From Microbacteriaceae bacterium (GTDB taxonomy: Bacteria; Actinomycetota; Actinomycetes; Actinomycetales; Microbacteriaceae), in the NCBI GenBank assembly GCA_024639935.1, contig JAHEFZ010000002.1, forward strand, positions 185,484-249,483: a stretch of 64,000 nt of DNA, read 5' to 3'. The notes below the pieces were generated by a model, which saw only the letters and a list, made by a program, of their open reading frames with translations, was not told the origin of the DNA and did no database searches. Shown here piece by piece: positions 44,341 through 54,628 of the stretch (the first letter of the stretch is position 1; each line of letters opens with the position of its first letter). The translations under genes were made by a program, and so were the position numbers.

Positions 44341-45302
44341 TCGTCACCGTGACCCCGAACCCGGCCATCGACGTGACGCTCACAGTCGAGACGCTCGAGA
44401 TCGGCGAAGTGAATCGCACCACCTCGAAGCACCGCGACCCCGCGGGCAAAGGCATCAATGTCGCACGAGCACTCGCAAAGAACGGCCATTCGACGATCGC
44501 GGTGTTTCCTGCAGATCCGGTCAACGGTTCGTGGATTGTTCGTGCTCTCGCCGAAGCCGGAGTCGATTCATCTACGACACCCATCATCGGTGAGGTGCGC
44601 AACAACATCACAATCGTGGATGGATCCGGCACGACGACCAAGATCAACGAGCCGGGGCCCGTCGTGACTCCCGCTGAAATTTCGGCGCTGTCCGAAAAGC
44701 TCGAGTGGCGTCTTGACGAACACCCAACGTGGGTGGTCGCCGCAGGCAGTCTTCCGCTCGGACTCGACGCCGATTTCCTTGTTGACCTCGGTCACCGTGC
44801 CACCGCCAAAGGTGTTCGCTACGCCGTTGACACGTCGGGCTCGACATTGGCGCGGGTCGCCGCATCCGGCGTTCCCAATCTCATCAAACCGAATCTCGAA
44901 GAACTCGAGGAACTCGCAGGTCACCCCCTTCGGACGGTCGGCGATGTCGTCGATATTGCTCGCGTTTTGCTCCCTGAAGGCGAGGTAGTCGTCAGCCTCG
45001 GAGAGAACGGAGCGATACTCGTGTCGGAATCGCTCGTTGTGTGGGCGGGGCACCCGCCGGTCGTTGCAGACAGCACGGTGGGTGCAGGAGACTCGGCTCT
45101 CGCCGGCTATCTTTCCGTTCGTGATCGTGGTGGATTCGCCAGCGTCCACCACGCCGCGCTCGCCACCGCCGTTGCATGGGGCACCGCCGCCGTGACCCTT
45201 CCCGCGACAACCGTGCCCGGACCGTCCGACATCGCCGTCGATCGAGTTCGCCTAATCGACGATCCCGATCGCGCCACACCAATCAAGGAGCTCCGCGCAT
45301 GA
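44337..45302 (+). CDS. fruK: 1-phosphofructokinase
   Basis: 321 residues, PfkB/ribokinase fold. Phosphorylates fructose-1-phosphate from the PTS to fructose-1,6-bisphosphate. TVTPNPAIDVTLTVETL at the N-terminus, DPAGKGINVARALAKNG (substrate loop), IKPNLEELEELAG, and the anion hole/catalytic ADSTVGAGDSALAGYL with the GAGD Asp. Overlaps fruR and the IIA gene by four bases each. Confidence 0.93.
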   Translation: MIVTVTPNPAIDVTLTVETLEIGEVNRTTSKHRDPAGKGINVARALAKNGHSTIAVFPADPVNGSWIVRALAEAGVDSSTTPIIGEVRNNITIVDGSGTTTKINEPGPVVTPAEISALSEKLEWRLDEHPTWVVAAGSLPLGLDADFLVDLGHRATAKGVRYAVDTSGSTLARVAASGVPNLIKPNLEELEELAGHPLRTVGDVVDIARVLLPEGEVVVSLGENGAILVSESLVVWAGHPPVVADSTVGAGDSALAGYLSVRDRGGFASVHHAALATAVAWGTAAVTLPATTVPGPSDIAVDRVRLIDDPDRATPIKELRA

Positions 45303-45751
45303 CCGTGCCAGTAACGACGCCCGAACTCGTTGTCATCAATTCAACCGCGACCACGAAGGACGCAGTGATTCGCGAATTGGCTATGCGTCTCGTGGCGGAG
45401 GGTCGGGTCACCGACATGGACGCCTACCTTGCAGACGTCGCCAAGCGCGAAGAGGTCATGGCGACGGGAATCCAGGGAGGAATCGGAATCCCTCACGCAC
45501 GAAGCGAATGTGTGACAGCACCGTCCGTCGCGGTTGCAACCAGCACCGTTGGCGTTCCGTTCGGCGCACCCGACGGACCCGCACACCTGATCTTTCTCAT
45601 CGCCGCCCCGATGGGCGCCGACGACAGCCACCTACAAATCCTCGCCGCCATCGCCCGACGGGTCATGCGCGATGAGTTCCGCGATGCGCTTCGCACCGCA
45701 ACCGATCCGGCGGAAATCGCCGACACCATGACGAAAGAGGTCCAGCAGTGA
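45299..45751 (+). CDS. PTS fructose IIA component
   Basis: 150 residues; PTS_EIIA type 2. The phosphorylated His is His66 in GIQGGIGIPHARSE. FPr-like helices follow (MGADDSHLQILAAIARRVM). The start ATG overlaps the fruK stop; the frame is open 41 codons further into fruK in another frame. It takes phosphate from HPr (not encoded in the window) and passes it to IIB. Confidence 0.93.
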   Translation: MTVPVTTPELVVINSTATTKDAVIRELAMRLVAEGRVTDMDAYLADVAKREEVMATGIQGGIGIPHARSECVTAPSVAVATSTVGVPFGAPDGPAHLIFLIAAPMGADDSHLQILAAIARRVMRDEFRDALRTATDPAEIADTMTKEVQQ

Positions 45752-46167
45752 AAATTGTCTGCGTAACGTCCTGCATCACAGGAATTGCACACACGTACAT
45801 GGCCGCCGAGGCTCTCGAACAGGCGGGCAAGAAGCTCGGTCACGAAGTCCTCGTTGAGACGCAGGGTTCCGCGGGTTCGAACCCCTTCAAACAGGACCTC
45901 ATCGACTCGGCCGATGGCGTCATTTTCGCCGTCGACCTCGAGGTAAGCGGTCGCGACCGCTTCGCCGGCAAGCCTTACCTTCAGGTGGGCGTTGCGAAAG
46001 CCATCAACGGGTCAGTCGACCTGGTCGAGAAATTGATTGCTCAGATCAACGACGGCACAGCCGCAAAAGTTGGCGATGCAGTACCGGCGAAAGCCGCACC
46101 TGCAAAGTCCGACAGTGACACCGCGAAGAAGGGCTTCTTCGGGAAGCTTTTCGGCGGAGGTCACTAA
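45748..46167 (+). CDS. PTS fructose IIB component
   Basis: 139 residues. The phosphocysteine is Cys9 in CITGIAHTYMAAE. After the IIB core (to about residue 100) comes a linker rich in Ala, Lys and Pro and then a Gly/Phe/Lys-rich tail (GFFGKLFGGGH), which may tether it to the membrane protein. GTG start overlapping the IIA stop. In many bacteria A, B and C are fused; here they are three proteins. Confidence 0.93.
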   Translation: MKIVCVTSCITGIAHTYMAAEALEQAGKKLGHEVLVETQGSAGSNPFKQDLIDSADGVIFAVDLEVSGRDRFAGKPYLQVGVAKAINGSVDLVEKLIAQINDGTAAKVGDAVPAKAAPAKSDSDTAKKGFFGKLFGGGH

Positions 46168-46176
46168 CCACAAAGC

Positions 46177-46198
46177 TTGTTCCGCACCTGCGGTTCAA
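46177..46198 (+). other. Small hairpin between IIB and IIC genes
   Basis: CCGC-ACCT-GCGG flanked by TTG/CAA with two mismatches, in the 69-base gap before IIC. May adjust the ratio of IIC to IIB; the evidence is thin. Confidence 0.3.
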
Positions 46199-46236
46199 GG
46201 ACCAACAACTAGCAATGGAGCTATAGGAGGCCCAAA

Positions 46237-47373
46237 TTGACTAGCACCTCAACAGGAACACGCGTGCGCCAGTGGCTCATGACCGGTGTTTCCTACATGA
46301 TTCCGTTCGTTGCCGCGGGTGGAATCCTCATTGCCCTCGGCTTCTTGCTCGGCGCTGCCGCAGCAGGAACTGACGGTATCCACGCGTATGACGCCGAGAA
46401 GATGGGTGTCGCAACTGACGCCAACGGCAGCCTCATCATCAACCCTCTTTCGGTTGGCAACTGGGCATTCCTGATCTTCTGGTTGGGTAAAGCCGCGTTC
46501 GCGTTCTTCGTTCCCGTACTCGCTGGTTACATCGCGTACGCGATCGCAGACCGTCCCGGTATCGCTCCCGGTTTCGTCGCCGGTGCGCTCGCAACTGGTA
46601 TCGACGGAAACCCCCTCGGAACCGGTACCGGCTTCCTCGGTGCCATTCTCGGTGGTCTTGTCGCCGGTCTCGTCGCTTTGTGGATCAGCCGTTGGCCGGT
46701 TCCGAACTGGGTTAAGCCGCTCATGCCCGTCGTCGTCATTCCGCTCCTCGCATCGGTTGTTGCGGGTATCGCAATGGTCTTCGTCTTCAAGGGCCCGATT
46801 GGCGCTCTCATGGCTGGCCTCAACAACTGGCTTACGGGAATTGGAACGACTCAGCTCATTCTCCTCGGAATCGTCATCGGTCTCATGATGGCTTTCGACA
46901 TGGGTGGACCCGTCAACAAAGTTGCGTACACATTCGGTGTGACCGGCCTTACCGCTGCTGGTGCAGCGGTGGCCGACCCCCGCTTCGTCGTCATGGCAAT
47001 CGTGATGGCCGCAGGAATGACTCCTCCCCTTGGTATGGCACTCGCCACCGTCATTCGCAAGAACCTGTTCTCGGACAGCGAGCGCGAAAACGGTAAGGCC
47101 GCGTGGCTCCTCGGTGCGTCGTTCATCTCAGAAGGCGCAATTCCGTTCGCTGCAGCTGACCCGATCCGCGTAATCCCCTCGATCATGGCCGGTTCGGCTG
47201 TGACGGGTGCGTTGGTCGCCGTCTTCGGTAACGAGCTCCGCGCTCCGCACGGTGGAATCTTCGTGTTCCCGCTCGTGTCGAACGTTTTCACCTACATCCT
47301 CGCTGTGGCAGTCGGTACGGTTGTGACCGCTCTGCTCGTGGTCGTCCTGAAGGGCGTCGGCACGAAGAAGTAA
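46237..47373 (+). CDS. PTS fructose IIC component (membrane channel)
   Basis: 378 residues, about 8-10 membrane segments. VSYMIPFVAAGGILIALGFL at the N-terminus and the GAIPF motif in SEGAIPFAAADPIRVIPS, typical of fructose IIC. The start is TTG 46237 with ATAGGAGG six bases upstream, the second strong-SD/TTG start in the window. Its codon use looks more biased than that of most neighbours, consistent with high expression. No EI or HPr gene is present in the window. Confidence 0.93.
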   Translation: MTSTSTGTRVRQWLMTGVSYMIPFVAAGGILIALGFLLGAAAAGTDGIHAYDAEKMGVATDANGSLIINPLSVGNWAFLIFWLGKAAFAFFVPVLAGYIAYAIADRPGIAPGFVAGALATGIDGNPLGTGTGFLGAILGGLVAGLVALWISRWPVPNWVKPLMPVVVIPLLASVVAGIAMVFVFKGPIGALMAGLNNWLTGIGTTQLILLGIVIGLMMAFDMGGPVNKVAYTFGVTGLTAAGAAVADPRFVVMAIVMAAGMTPPLGMALATVIRKNLFSDSERENGKAAWLLGASFISEGAIPFAAADPIRVIPSIMAGSAVTGALVAVFGNELRAPHGGIFVFPLVSNVFTYILAVAVGTVVTALLVVVLKGVGTKK

Positions 47374-47408
47374 TTGTGAAATAAGCGGTGTTACGTGGGT
47401 GACACAGT

Positions 47409-47440
47409 GAGAGGGTCCGGGGAAACTCGGACCCTCTTCC
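47409..47440 (+). terminator. Terminator of the fructose PTS operon
   Basis: AGAGGGTCCG / CGGACCCTCT, a perfect ten-pair stem with an eight-base loop (47410-47437), then TCCTCT. The best terminator-like structure in the window, although the U run is poor. Confidence 0.75.
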
Positions 47441-47460
47441 TCTGCCGGGCGGGCCGAAAG

Positions 47461-47466
47461 TAGGAT
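47461..47466 (+). promoter_or_regulatory. -10 box TAGGAT for leaderless xthA
   Basis: TAGGAT lies six bases before the ATG at 47473, with no ribosome site. Confidence 0.55.
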
Positions 47467-47472
47467 TGAGCC

Positions 47473-49313
<1,841 letters not shown>

Positions 49314-49381
49314 TTCTTGGCCAATTCTTGGACATCGCCATGGCAGAAAAGGCATATCAGGTCTACCATTGGTAAAGAGCA

Positions 49382-49507
49382 CGTGCTTCGGGGTCAGTGA
49401 AAATCTGAACCGGCGGTAAAAGTCCGCGACCCGTGTGGCTCTGGCCACGCGGTTGACCTGGTGAAACTCCGGGACCGACGGTTAAAGTCCGGATGGGAGG
49501 ATGCACG
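49382..49507 (+). ncRNA. FMN riboswitch (RFN element)
   Basis: All conserved blocks are present: CTTCGGGGTCAGTG, GAACCGGCGG, AGTCCGCGACCC, GTGAAACTCC, CCGACGG, AAAGTCCGGATGGGAGGAT. The closing helix P1 is CGTGC (49382-49386) with GCACG (49503-49507). It precedes ribD and would switch off the rib operon when FMN is high. A possible -10 box TACCAT is at 49364-49369. Confidence 0.95.
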
Positions 49508-49538
49508 ATGGGGCTCACCGAATGTTGGTGTGCCTCGC

Positions 49539-49580
49539 GACTTCCTCTCGCATTCCCGGATTCCCTGCTTGGAAGGAGTC
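49539..49580 (+). promoter_or_regulatory. Possible ribosome-site-sequestering helix of the FMN riboswitch
   Basis: GACTTC (49539-49544) can pair with GGAGTC (49575-49580, one G.U), covering part of the ribD ribosome site GGAAGGAG (49571-49578). This suggests control of translation. No intrinsic terminator is seen between the aptamer and ribD. Confidence 0.45.
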
Positions 49581-49583
49581 CCC

Positions 49584-50591
49584 ATGCCCGTTAGTACCTA
49601 TGACGACGCGATGCGCCGCGCACGCGAACTCGCAGAACGCGGTCCCCGAACCGGCGAGAACCCCCAAGTCGGTTGTGTCCTTGTCGACGACGCAGGAACG
49701 GTTGTGGCGGAAGGGTGGCACCGTGGTGCGGGTACGGCCCATGCCGAAGTCGACGCCCTGTCTAAGATCGCCAGCGCACGTGGCCTCACCGCGGTTGTGA
49801 CGCTAGAGCCGTGCAATCACATCGGCAGAACCGGTCCTTGCGCGCAGGCGCTCATCGAGGCGGGCGTGAGACGTGTTGTGTATTCGCTCGACGACCCCGG
49901 TCAAGAATCCCGTGGCGGAGCGGAAACACTCCGTTCTGCTGGAATTGACGTGGTCTCCGGCGTTCTGTCGGGCGAGGGATACCGTCTCGTCGAACGATGG
50001 CTGACCGCGAACCGCCTGGGTCGGCCGTGGGTCACGGCCAAGTGGGGCTCGAGCCTCGACGGGCGAACGGCGGCGTCCGACGGCACCAGCCAGTGGATCA
50101 CCTCGGCCGAGTCCCGCACCTATATCCATCTTTTGCGATCGCAACACGACACCATCGCAATCGGGACGGGGACGGCGATTGCTGACAACCCGAGCCTCAC
50201 CGCTCGAACCGCTGACGGGAATCTGTTTCCCAACCAGCCGCTCGCCGTTGTAATCGGTGACACACCGTTGCCTTCTGGCTCCGGACTGTGGAGCCACCCA
50301 CGGGGAGTCTTGCAAGAGTCCGGTCCGCTCGTCGAGATTCTCGAGCGCCTCTACAACATCGGAATTCGCAGTCTGTTCCTCGAGGGCGGACCGCGGTTGA
50401 TGAATTCGTTCATTCGGGAGGGACTCGTTGACGAGTACGTCGTGTGCCTGTCTCCGATACTTCTTGGCGGCGACAAGACCGCGACGAGTGAACTCGGAGT
50501 TGAAACCCTGACCGAAGCTCGTCGCCTCAACGTCACCAGCACCGAAGTCATGGGTGGAACTATCGTCATCACTGCTCGAGAGGCTCACTAG
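49584..50591 (+). CDS. ribD: Riboflavin deaminase/reductase, bifunctional
   Basis: 335 residues. N-terminal deaminase: zinc site HAEVDAL, and PCNHIGRTGPC. C-terminal reductase (from about residue 145): TAKWGSSLDGRTAASDGTSQ, IGTGTAIADNPSLTAR, LFLEGGPRLMNSF. Performs the second and third steps after GTP cyclohydrolase II. Start ATG 49584 with GGAAGGAG; upstream in-frame starts lie inside the riboswitch. First gene of ribD-ribE-ribBA-ribH. Confidence 0.95.
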   Translation: MPVSTYDDAMRRARELAERGPRTGENPQVGCVLVDDAGTVVAEGWHRGAGTAHAEVDALSKIASARGLTAVVTLEPCNHIGRTGPCAQALIEAGVRRVVYSLDDPGQESRGGAETLRSAGIDVVSGVLSGEGYRLVERWLTANRLGRPWVTAKWGSSLDGRTAASDGTSQWITSAESRTYIHLLRSQHDTIAIGTGTAIADNPSLTARTADGNLFPNQPLAVVIGDTPLPSGSGLWSHPRGVLQESGPLVEILERLYNIGIRSLFLEGGPRLMNSFIREGLVDEYVVCLSPILLGGDKTATSELGVETLTEARRLNVTSTEVMGGTIVITAREAH

Positions 50592-51196
50592 TGTTTACCG
50601 GAATCATCGCCGAACTCGGCACCATTATGGCGGCAGAGAATTCTGGTGATTCCATTCGAGTCAGCGTGCGAGCACCCAAGGCTGTCGCGAAAGCGAGGCA
50701 CGGGGACTCAATCGCCGTGAGTGGGGTGTGCCTCACGGTTCTCGATCAGACTAGTGACTCATTCACGGCAGACGTCATGGGGCAGACCGTGGCGATGTCT
50801 AATTCCGAACAGTGGGTGACCGGTCGAACTGTCAACGTTGAATCCGCGTTGGCAGCAGGTGCTCAACTGGGTGGACACATTGTCCAAGGCCACGTTGATG
50901 GGACGGCGACCGTCCTCGAGATTCGCCAAGCTGGTGATTGGCGTGTTATTCGCTTTGCCCTCAAACCTGATCATGCGCCGCTCATTGTGGACAAAGGTTC
51001 GATCACCATCGATGGTGTCTCGCTGACCGTCTCCACGGTTCACGACGAATGGTGTGAAGTGTCCCTCATTCCTGAAACCCTCGTTGCGACGACACTCGGT
51101 GCTCTCGTAGTCGGGGACACTGTCAACATCGAAACGGACATCCTCGCTCGTCACATCGCGCGACTCGCACACTTCACGAAAGGGACGTTCGCATGA
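50591..51196 (+). CDS. ribE: Riboflavin synthase alpha chain
   Basis: 201 residues, two lumazine-binding repeats (about 1-96 and 97-190). MFTGIIAELGTI at the N-terminus, SGVCLTVLD in the first repeat and IDGVSLTVS in the second; GGHIVQGHVDGTA sits between. Final step: two lumazines give riboflavin. GTG start overlapping the ribD stop by one base; ends overlapping ribBA (ATGA). Confidence 0.95.
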   Translation: MFTGIIAELGTIMAAENSGDSIRVSVRAPKAVAKARHGDSIAVSGVCLTVLDQTSDSFTADVMGQTVAMSNSEQWVTGRTVNVESALAAGAQLGGHIVQGHVDGTATVLEIRQAGDWRVIRFALKPDHAPLIVDKGSITIDGVSLTVSTVHDEWCEVSLIPETLVATTLGALVVGDTVNIETDILARHIARLAHFTKGTFA

Positions 51197-52443
51197 CGCT
51201 CATCGAGACGGCAATCACCCAACTACGAGCCGGGCGACCGATTATTGTCACCGACTCAGCAGACCGCGAAAACGAAGGCGACATTGTCATGGCCGCCGAG
51301 CTCGTCACCACTGAATGGCTGGCGTGGACTATCCGTCACACCAGTGGGTTTCTCTGCGCACCAATGACGAACGAACGAGCGAACGCGCTGGACTTGCCGC
51401 TGATGGTCGCCGAAAACCAGGACTCGCGTCGCACAGCCTACACGGTGAGCGTGGATGCCGCAGAAGGTGTCACAACGGGCATTTCTGCGCATGACCGCGC
51501 AGAAACACTCCGAGTTTTAGCGAACCCCGCTAGCGGACCCGGTGACCTTATTCGCCCTGGCCACATCATTCCGCTCCGGGCAGTAGCCGGCGGTGTTCGA
51601 GAACGTGGCGGACACACCGAAGCAGCGGTCGATCTCATGATCCTTGCAGGACTGCAGCCCGTTTCCGTGATCGGTGAAATCACCGATGACGACGGGGGCA
51701 TGATGCGCGGTGACACACTCATCGCCTTTGCCGCAGAGCACGAACTGACCATCATCTCAATTGAGGAACTTGTCCAACACCTCGGCTCGGAATGGCAATC
51801 CCTGCCAGACCCCAATGTCCACCGATATTCATTTGAAGTGGAAACCCAAGTGCCGACAACACACGGCGCATTTCGAATTCGAGCTTACCGCGACCACGAA
51901 ACCCGAGTCGATCACGTTGCGATCGTCTCCGGAACCCCGACCGACGGCGCACTCGTTCGACTGCACTCCGAATGCCTGACCGGTGAAGCAATGGGATCGC
52001 TCAAATGCGAGTGTGGACCGCAATTGGACGCGGCAATGGAACAGATCGACAAAGCCGGCGGTGTCGTTATCTATTTACGCGGACATGAAGGGCGTGGGAT
52101 TGGACTCACCAACAAATTGAAGGCCTACCGACTGCAAGAGGATGGTCTCGATACGTTAGACGCAAACCTCGCGCTCGGGCTCCCCGCGGACGCGCGTGAC
52201 TACGGCGTGGCCGCAGCAATCCTCAAAAATCTGGGAATTTCGTCCGTTCGACTATTGTCCAATAATCCAGAGAAGCGACGTCAACTCATAGAGCACGGCA
52301 TCGAAGTGACAGATCTCGTTCCGCTCGTAGTTGGAGTTGGTGATGTCAATATCGGATACCTCGGTGCCAAGCGTGACAGGATGGGACACCAGTTGCCGGG
52401 CGCTCTTGTGAATTCACCGATTGTCGTCAAGGACGGTGAATAG
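51193..52443 (+). CDS. ribBA: DHBP synthase / GTP cyclohydrolase II fusion
   Basis: 416 residues. N-terminal RibB: DRENEGDIVMAAELVT, TSGFLCAPM, ISAHDRAET, RPGHIIPLRAV, HTEAAVDLM. C-terminal RibA (from about 205): HSECLTGEAMGSLKCECGPQL with the three zinc Cys, RGHEGRGIGLTNKLKAY. Supplies both precursors of riboflavin, from ribulose-5-phosphate and GTP. Coupled to ribE. Confidence 0.96.
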   Translation: MTLIETAITQLRAGRPIIVTDSADRENEGDIVMAAELVTTEWLAWTIRHTSGFLCAPMTNERANALDLPLMVAENQDSRRTAYTVSVDAAEGVTTGISAHDRAETLRVLANPASGPGDLIRPGHIIPLRAVAGGVRERGGHTEAAVDLMILAGLQPVSVIGEITDDDGGMMRGDTLIAFAAEHELTIISIEELVQHLGSEWQSLPDPNVHRYSFEVETQVPTTHGAFRIRAYRDHETRVDHVAIVSGTPTDGALVRLHSECLTGEAMGSLKCECGPQLDAAMEQIDKAGGVVIYLRGHEGRGIGLTNKLKAYRLQEDGLDTLDANLALGLPADARDYGVAAAILKNLGISSVRLLSNNPEKRRQLIEHGIEVTDLVPLVVGVGDVNIGYLGAKRDRMGHQLPGALVNSPIVVKDGE

Positions 52444-52447
52444 TCAC

Positions 52448-52921
52448 ATGGCGGGACATGGTTCACCCAAAATCGTCGCTAACGGGACGGGTTTGTCCAT
52501 CGCGGTCATTGCCGGTTCGTGGCACGACGAGATCACCGATGGCCTTATCGCCGGCGCAATCCGCGTTCTCGACGCGTCGGGTGCCGCACATTCTTTGATT
52601 CGAGTTCCCGGTGCGTTCGAACTTCCGCTTGTCGCCCAGACCGCCCTCCGGGCTGGCGCTGACGCGGTTGTATGTCTGGGCGTCATCATTCGCGGCGGAA
52701 CGCCCCACTTCGACTTCGTGGCGAACGCCGCGACGGATGGCCTGACCCGGGTTGCACTCGACGAGGGCAAGCCCGTTGGCTTCGGGGTCCTCACTCTCGA
52801 GGACGAGCAGCAGGGATTCGATCGTGCGGGATTGCCGGGGTCACGGGAAGATAAGGGCGCGGAGGCCGCAACCGCCGCGGTCGCAGCCGCGGTCGCCATT
52901 CGCGACTTGCGGCGGGCATAA
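52448..52921 (+). CDS. ribH: 6,7-dimethyl-8-ribityllumazine synthase
   Basis: 157 residues. Joins the two branches to lumazine. IAGSWHDEITDGLIAGA, RVPGAFELPLVAQTAL, LGVIIRGGTPHFDFV with the catalytic His, and FGVLTLEDEQQGFDRAG. Start ATG 52448, four bases after ribBA, with AAGGACGG within ribBA. The C-terminal Ala-rich helix is normal for the family. Confidence 0.95.
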   Translation: MAGHGSPKIVANGTGLSIAVIAGSWHDEITDGLIAGAIRVLDASGAAHSLIRVPGAFELPLVAQTALRAGADAVVCLGVIIRGGTPHFDFVANAATDGLTRVALDEGKPVGFGVLTLEDEQQGFDRAGLPGSREDKGAEAATAAVAAAVAIRDLRRA

Positions 52922-52951
52922 ACTGTTGTCAACCTCAGTTCAAGGACGTCG

Positions 52952-53818
52952 ATGCCCGCACCGTACCTGTTGATTCTCGCGCACTCGCGATCCGGCAGCA
53001 CCTACCTTGTCGAGCTCGTGCGTGGCATGGTCGGCGTCGCGTCGCTCGCAGAATTCTTTCACCGCGATCCGAAGTCCGGGGTGGCCGATTTCACTCACGA
53101 AGCGCTTGCGCCATACGGGTCTCACGCCGCATTGGCAGACGCTGCCCTCGTCGACCCCCTCGCGACACTGGCATTTCGCGACAATATCGACGGCGTCTCT
53201 CTATTCGTGGTGAAGGTGCTCGGTCAGCAACTCCGTGATGATCATGCCCGGCGGATTCTTATCGATAATGCTGCTGGCGTCGTTGTGCTTCGTCGAAACC
53301 CCTTCTCGTCGTGGGTGTCAAGGGCACTCGTCGATCATTCGAAAACATGGGCGAATGCGGGAACAAGCCAATTCGCCGTCACCTTTGATGAAGAGTTCTT
53401 CATTGACCGCGCCCGAGGATATTCAACTCAGATTCGCGATTTCCTGCGGATCGTCACCGAGTCAAAGAAGCCCTTCGTTTCCCTCACATATTCCGACATC
53501 CTCACCTTTGGAACACCGGCAAATTTATGGAAATTCCTCCGAAACGCGATGCCCTCTCTTCCCGAACTTCGCAAGGACCCAGCCTGGAAGCCGCGAGTTG
53601 TCCGCCAAGATGATCGACTCCCAATTGACAGAATTGAGAATCGGGATGACGCGCTGGCAAGCCTGAAACGACTGGGATTGAGCTACCTGGCTGAGAACAC
53701 CGACACCGACGATCTCGACCACCTTCTGTCCGTTCTGGTGAAACAACCTCGCCAAACAGCATTCCAGCGATTTGTGTCGGTGGCTAAGCGACGACTGAAC
53801 GGACTAGCGCAAAAATAA
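52952..53818 (+). CDS. Sulfotransferase-like protein (Stf0 type)
   Basis: 288 residues. PAPS-binding marks of sulfotransferases: the 5'-phosphosulfate loop HSRSGSTYLVELV at 11-23 and the 3'-phosphate loop VLRRNPFSSWVSR at 112-124. AEFFHRDP near 33-40 resembles the Stf0 substrate region. The C-terminus is a basic helix. Start ATG 52952 with AAGGA six bases upstream, 30 bases after ribH, so it may share the riboflavin transcript. The acceptor is unknown: a wall glycan or a lipid is possible. No PAPS-synthesis genes are in the window. Overlaps the convergent ABC permease by 15 bases. Confidence 0.75.
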   Translation: MPAPYLLILAHSRSGSTYLVELVRGMVGVASLAEFFHRDPKSGVADFTHEALAPYGSHAALADAALVDPLATLAFRDNIDGVSLFVVKVLGQQLRDDHARRILIDNAAGVVVLRRNPFSSWVSRALVDHSKTWANAGTSQFAVTFDEEFFIDRARGYSTQIRDFLRIVTESKKPFVSLTYSDILTFGTPANLWKFLRNAMPSLPELRKDPAWKPRVVRQDDRLPIDRIENRDDALASLKRLGLSYLAENTDTDDLDHLLSVLVKQPRQTAFQRFVSVAKRRLNGLAQK

Positions 53819-54628
53819 TGCGCGAAGGCGGCGTGAAACGACGACGACGCCAACACCGAGCATGACGACGAAATACCCAATATGCACCCACAGCATCGAC
53901 GACACGACTCCGGTTGTGAGCATTCGTATCAGCTCCACTCCGTGCCAGAGAGGAAAGCATTGCACCATTATCTGAACTGCGGCGGGGTACACGGTGATCG
54001 GAAAAAATGTCGCAGAGAAGAGAAACATTGGGAGCATGACCATCGGCAACCAGTCCATTTGCTGGAATGTCTTCATGTAGGACGTAAAGGCCATCCCGAT
54101 TGAAGCAAAACCAGCGGCAATCAAGATGACGGCGGGGATTGCCACAATCGCCAGCGGCGACAAGACAAGCCCCATAATTTGCATGACGATGAGGAATCCC
54201 ACCGCGTAAACGCCACCACGCAACAGTGCGAGTGTGATTTCGCCGATGGCCACGTCGAGTGGGCCGAGTGATGTCAACAACATCGTCTGGTACAACTTGC
54301 CAAAGTTGAGTTTGAAGAAAACGTTCCACGTCGAGTCATAAATCGCCCCATTCATTGCCGACACCGCGAGTAGGGCGGGGGCAATATAGGCGCCGTAAGG
54401 GATAGAGGCGCCACCGACGTCGATTGCACCGATAATTCCACCAAGCCCGATTCCCATTGACAACAGGTAAAGAACGGGCTCGAAGAATCCGCTGAGAACG
54501 ACAAGGTAATTGTTGGACATGGTTGCCCGAAAACCTCGTTCAATCACCGCACGAGCGTTACCGCCAGACATCCCCCCGAAACGTCGCTTTGGCGCGACCG
54601 CCGCGCTGGCACGAACCGTGACGGTCAT
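53804..54628 (-). CDS. ABC-2 type exporter permease 2
   Basis: 274 residues, six hydrophobic segments, ABC2_membrane family (NodJ/DrrB-like). LPMVMLPMFLFSATFFPITVYP and FPLWHGVELIRML are the usual late loop. The start ATG overlaps the stop of the first permease (ATGA), which rules out the 57-codon longer frame. The N-terminus is a basic cytoplasmic arm. Works with the permease and ATPase encoded upstream. Confidence 0.85.
   Translation of the reverse strand: MTVTVRASAAVAPKRRFGGMSGGNARAVIERGFRATMSNNYLVVLSGFFEPVLYLLSMGIGLGGIIGAIDVGGASIPYGAYIAPALLAVSAMNGAIYDSTWNVFFKLNFGKLYQTMLLTSLGPLDVAIGEITLALLRGGVYAVGFLIVMQIMGLVLSPLAIVAIPAVILIAAGFASIGMAFTSYMKTFQQMDWLPMVMLPMFLFSATFFPITVYPAAVQIMVQCFPLWHGVELIRMLTTGVVSSMLWVHIGYFVVMLGVGVVVVSRRLRALFLR

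Noticed and set aside
49316..49334. Direct repeat TTCTTGG-N4-TTCTTGG after trpS
   Set aside because: Seven bases twice, with no sign of a mobile element or array. It may be chance or part of the rib promoter.
49461..49583. 41-codon extension of RibD
   Set aside because: It would translate the FMN aptamer; the ribosome site is just before 49584.
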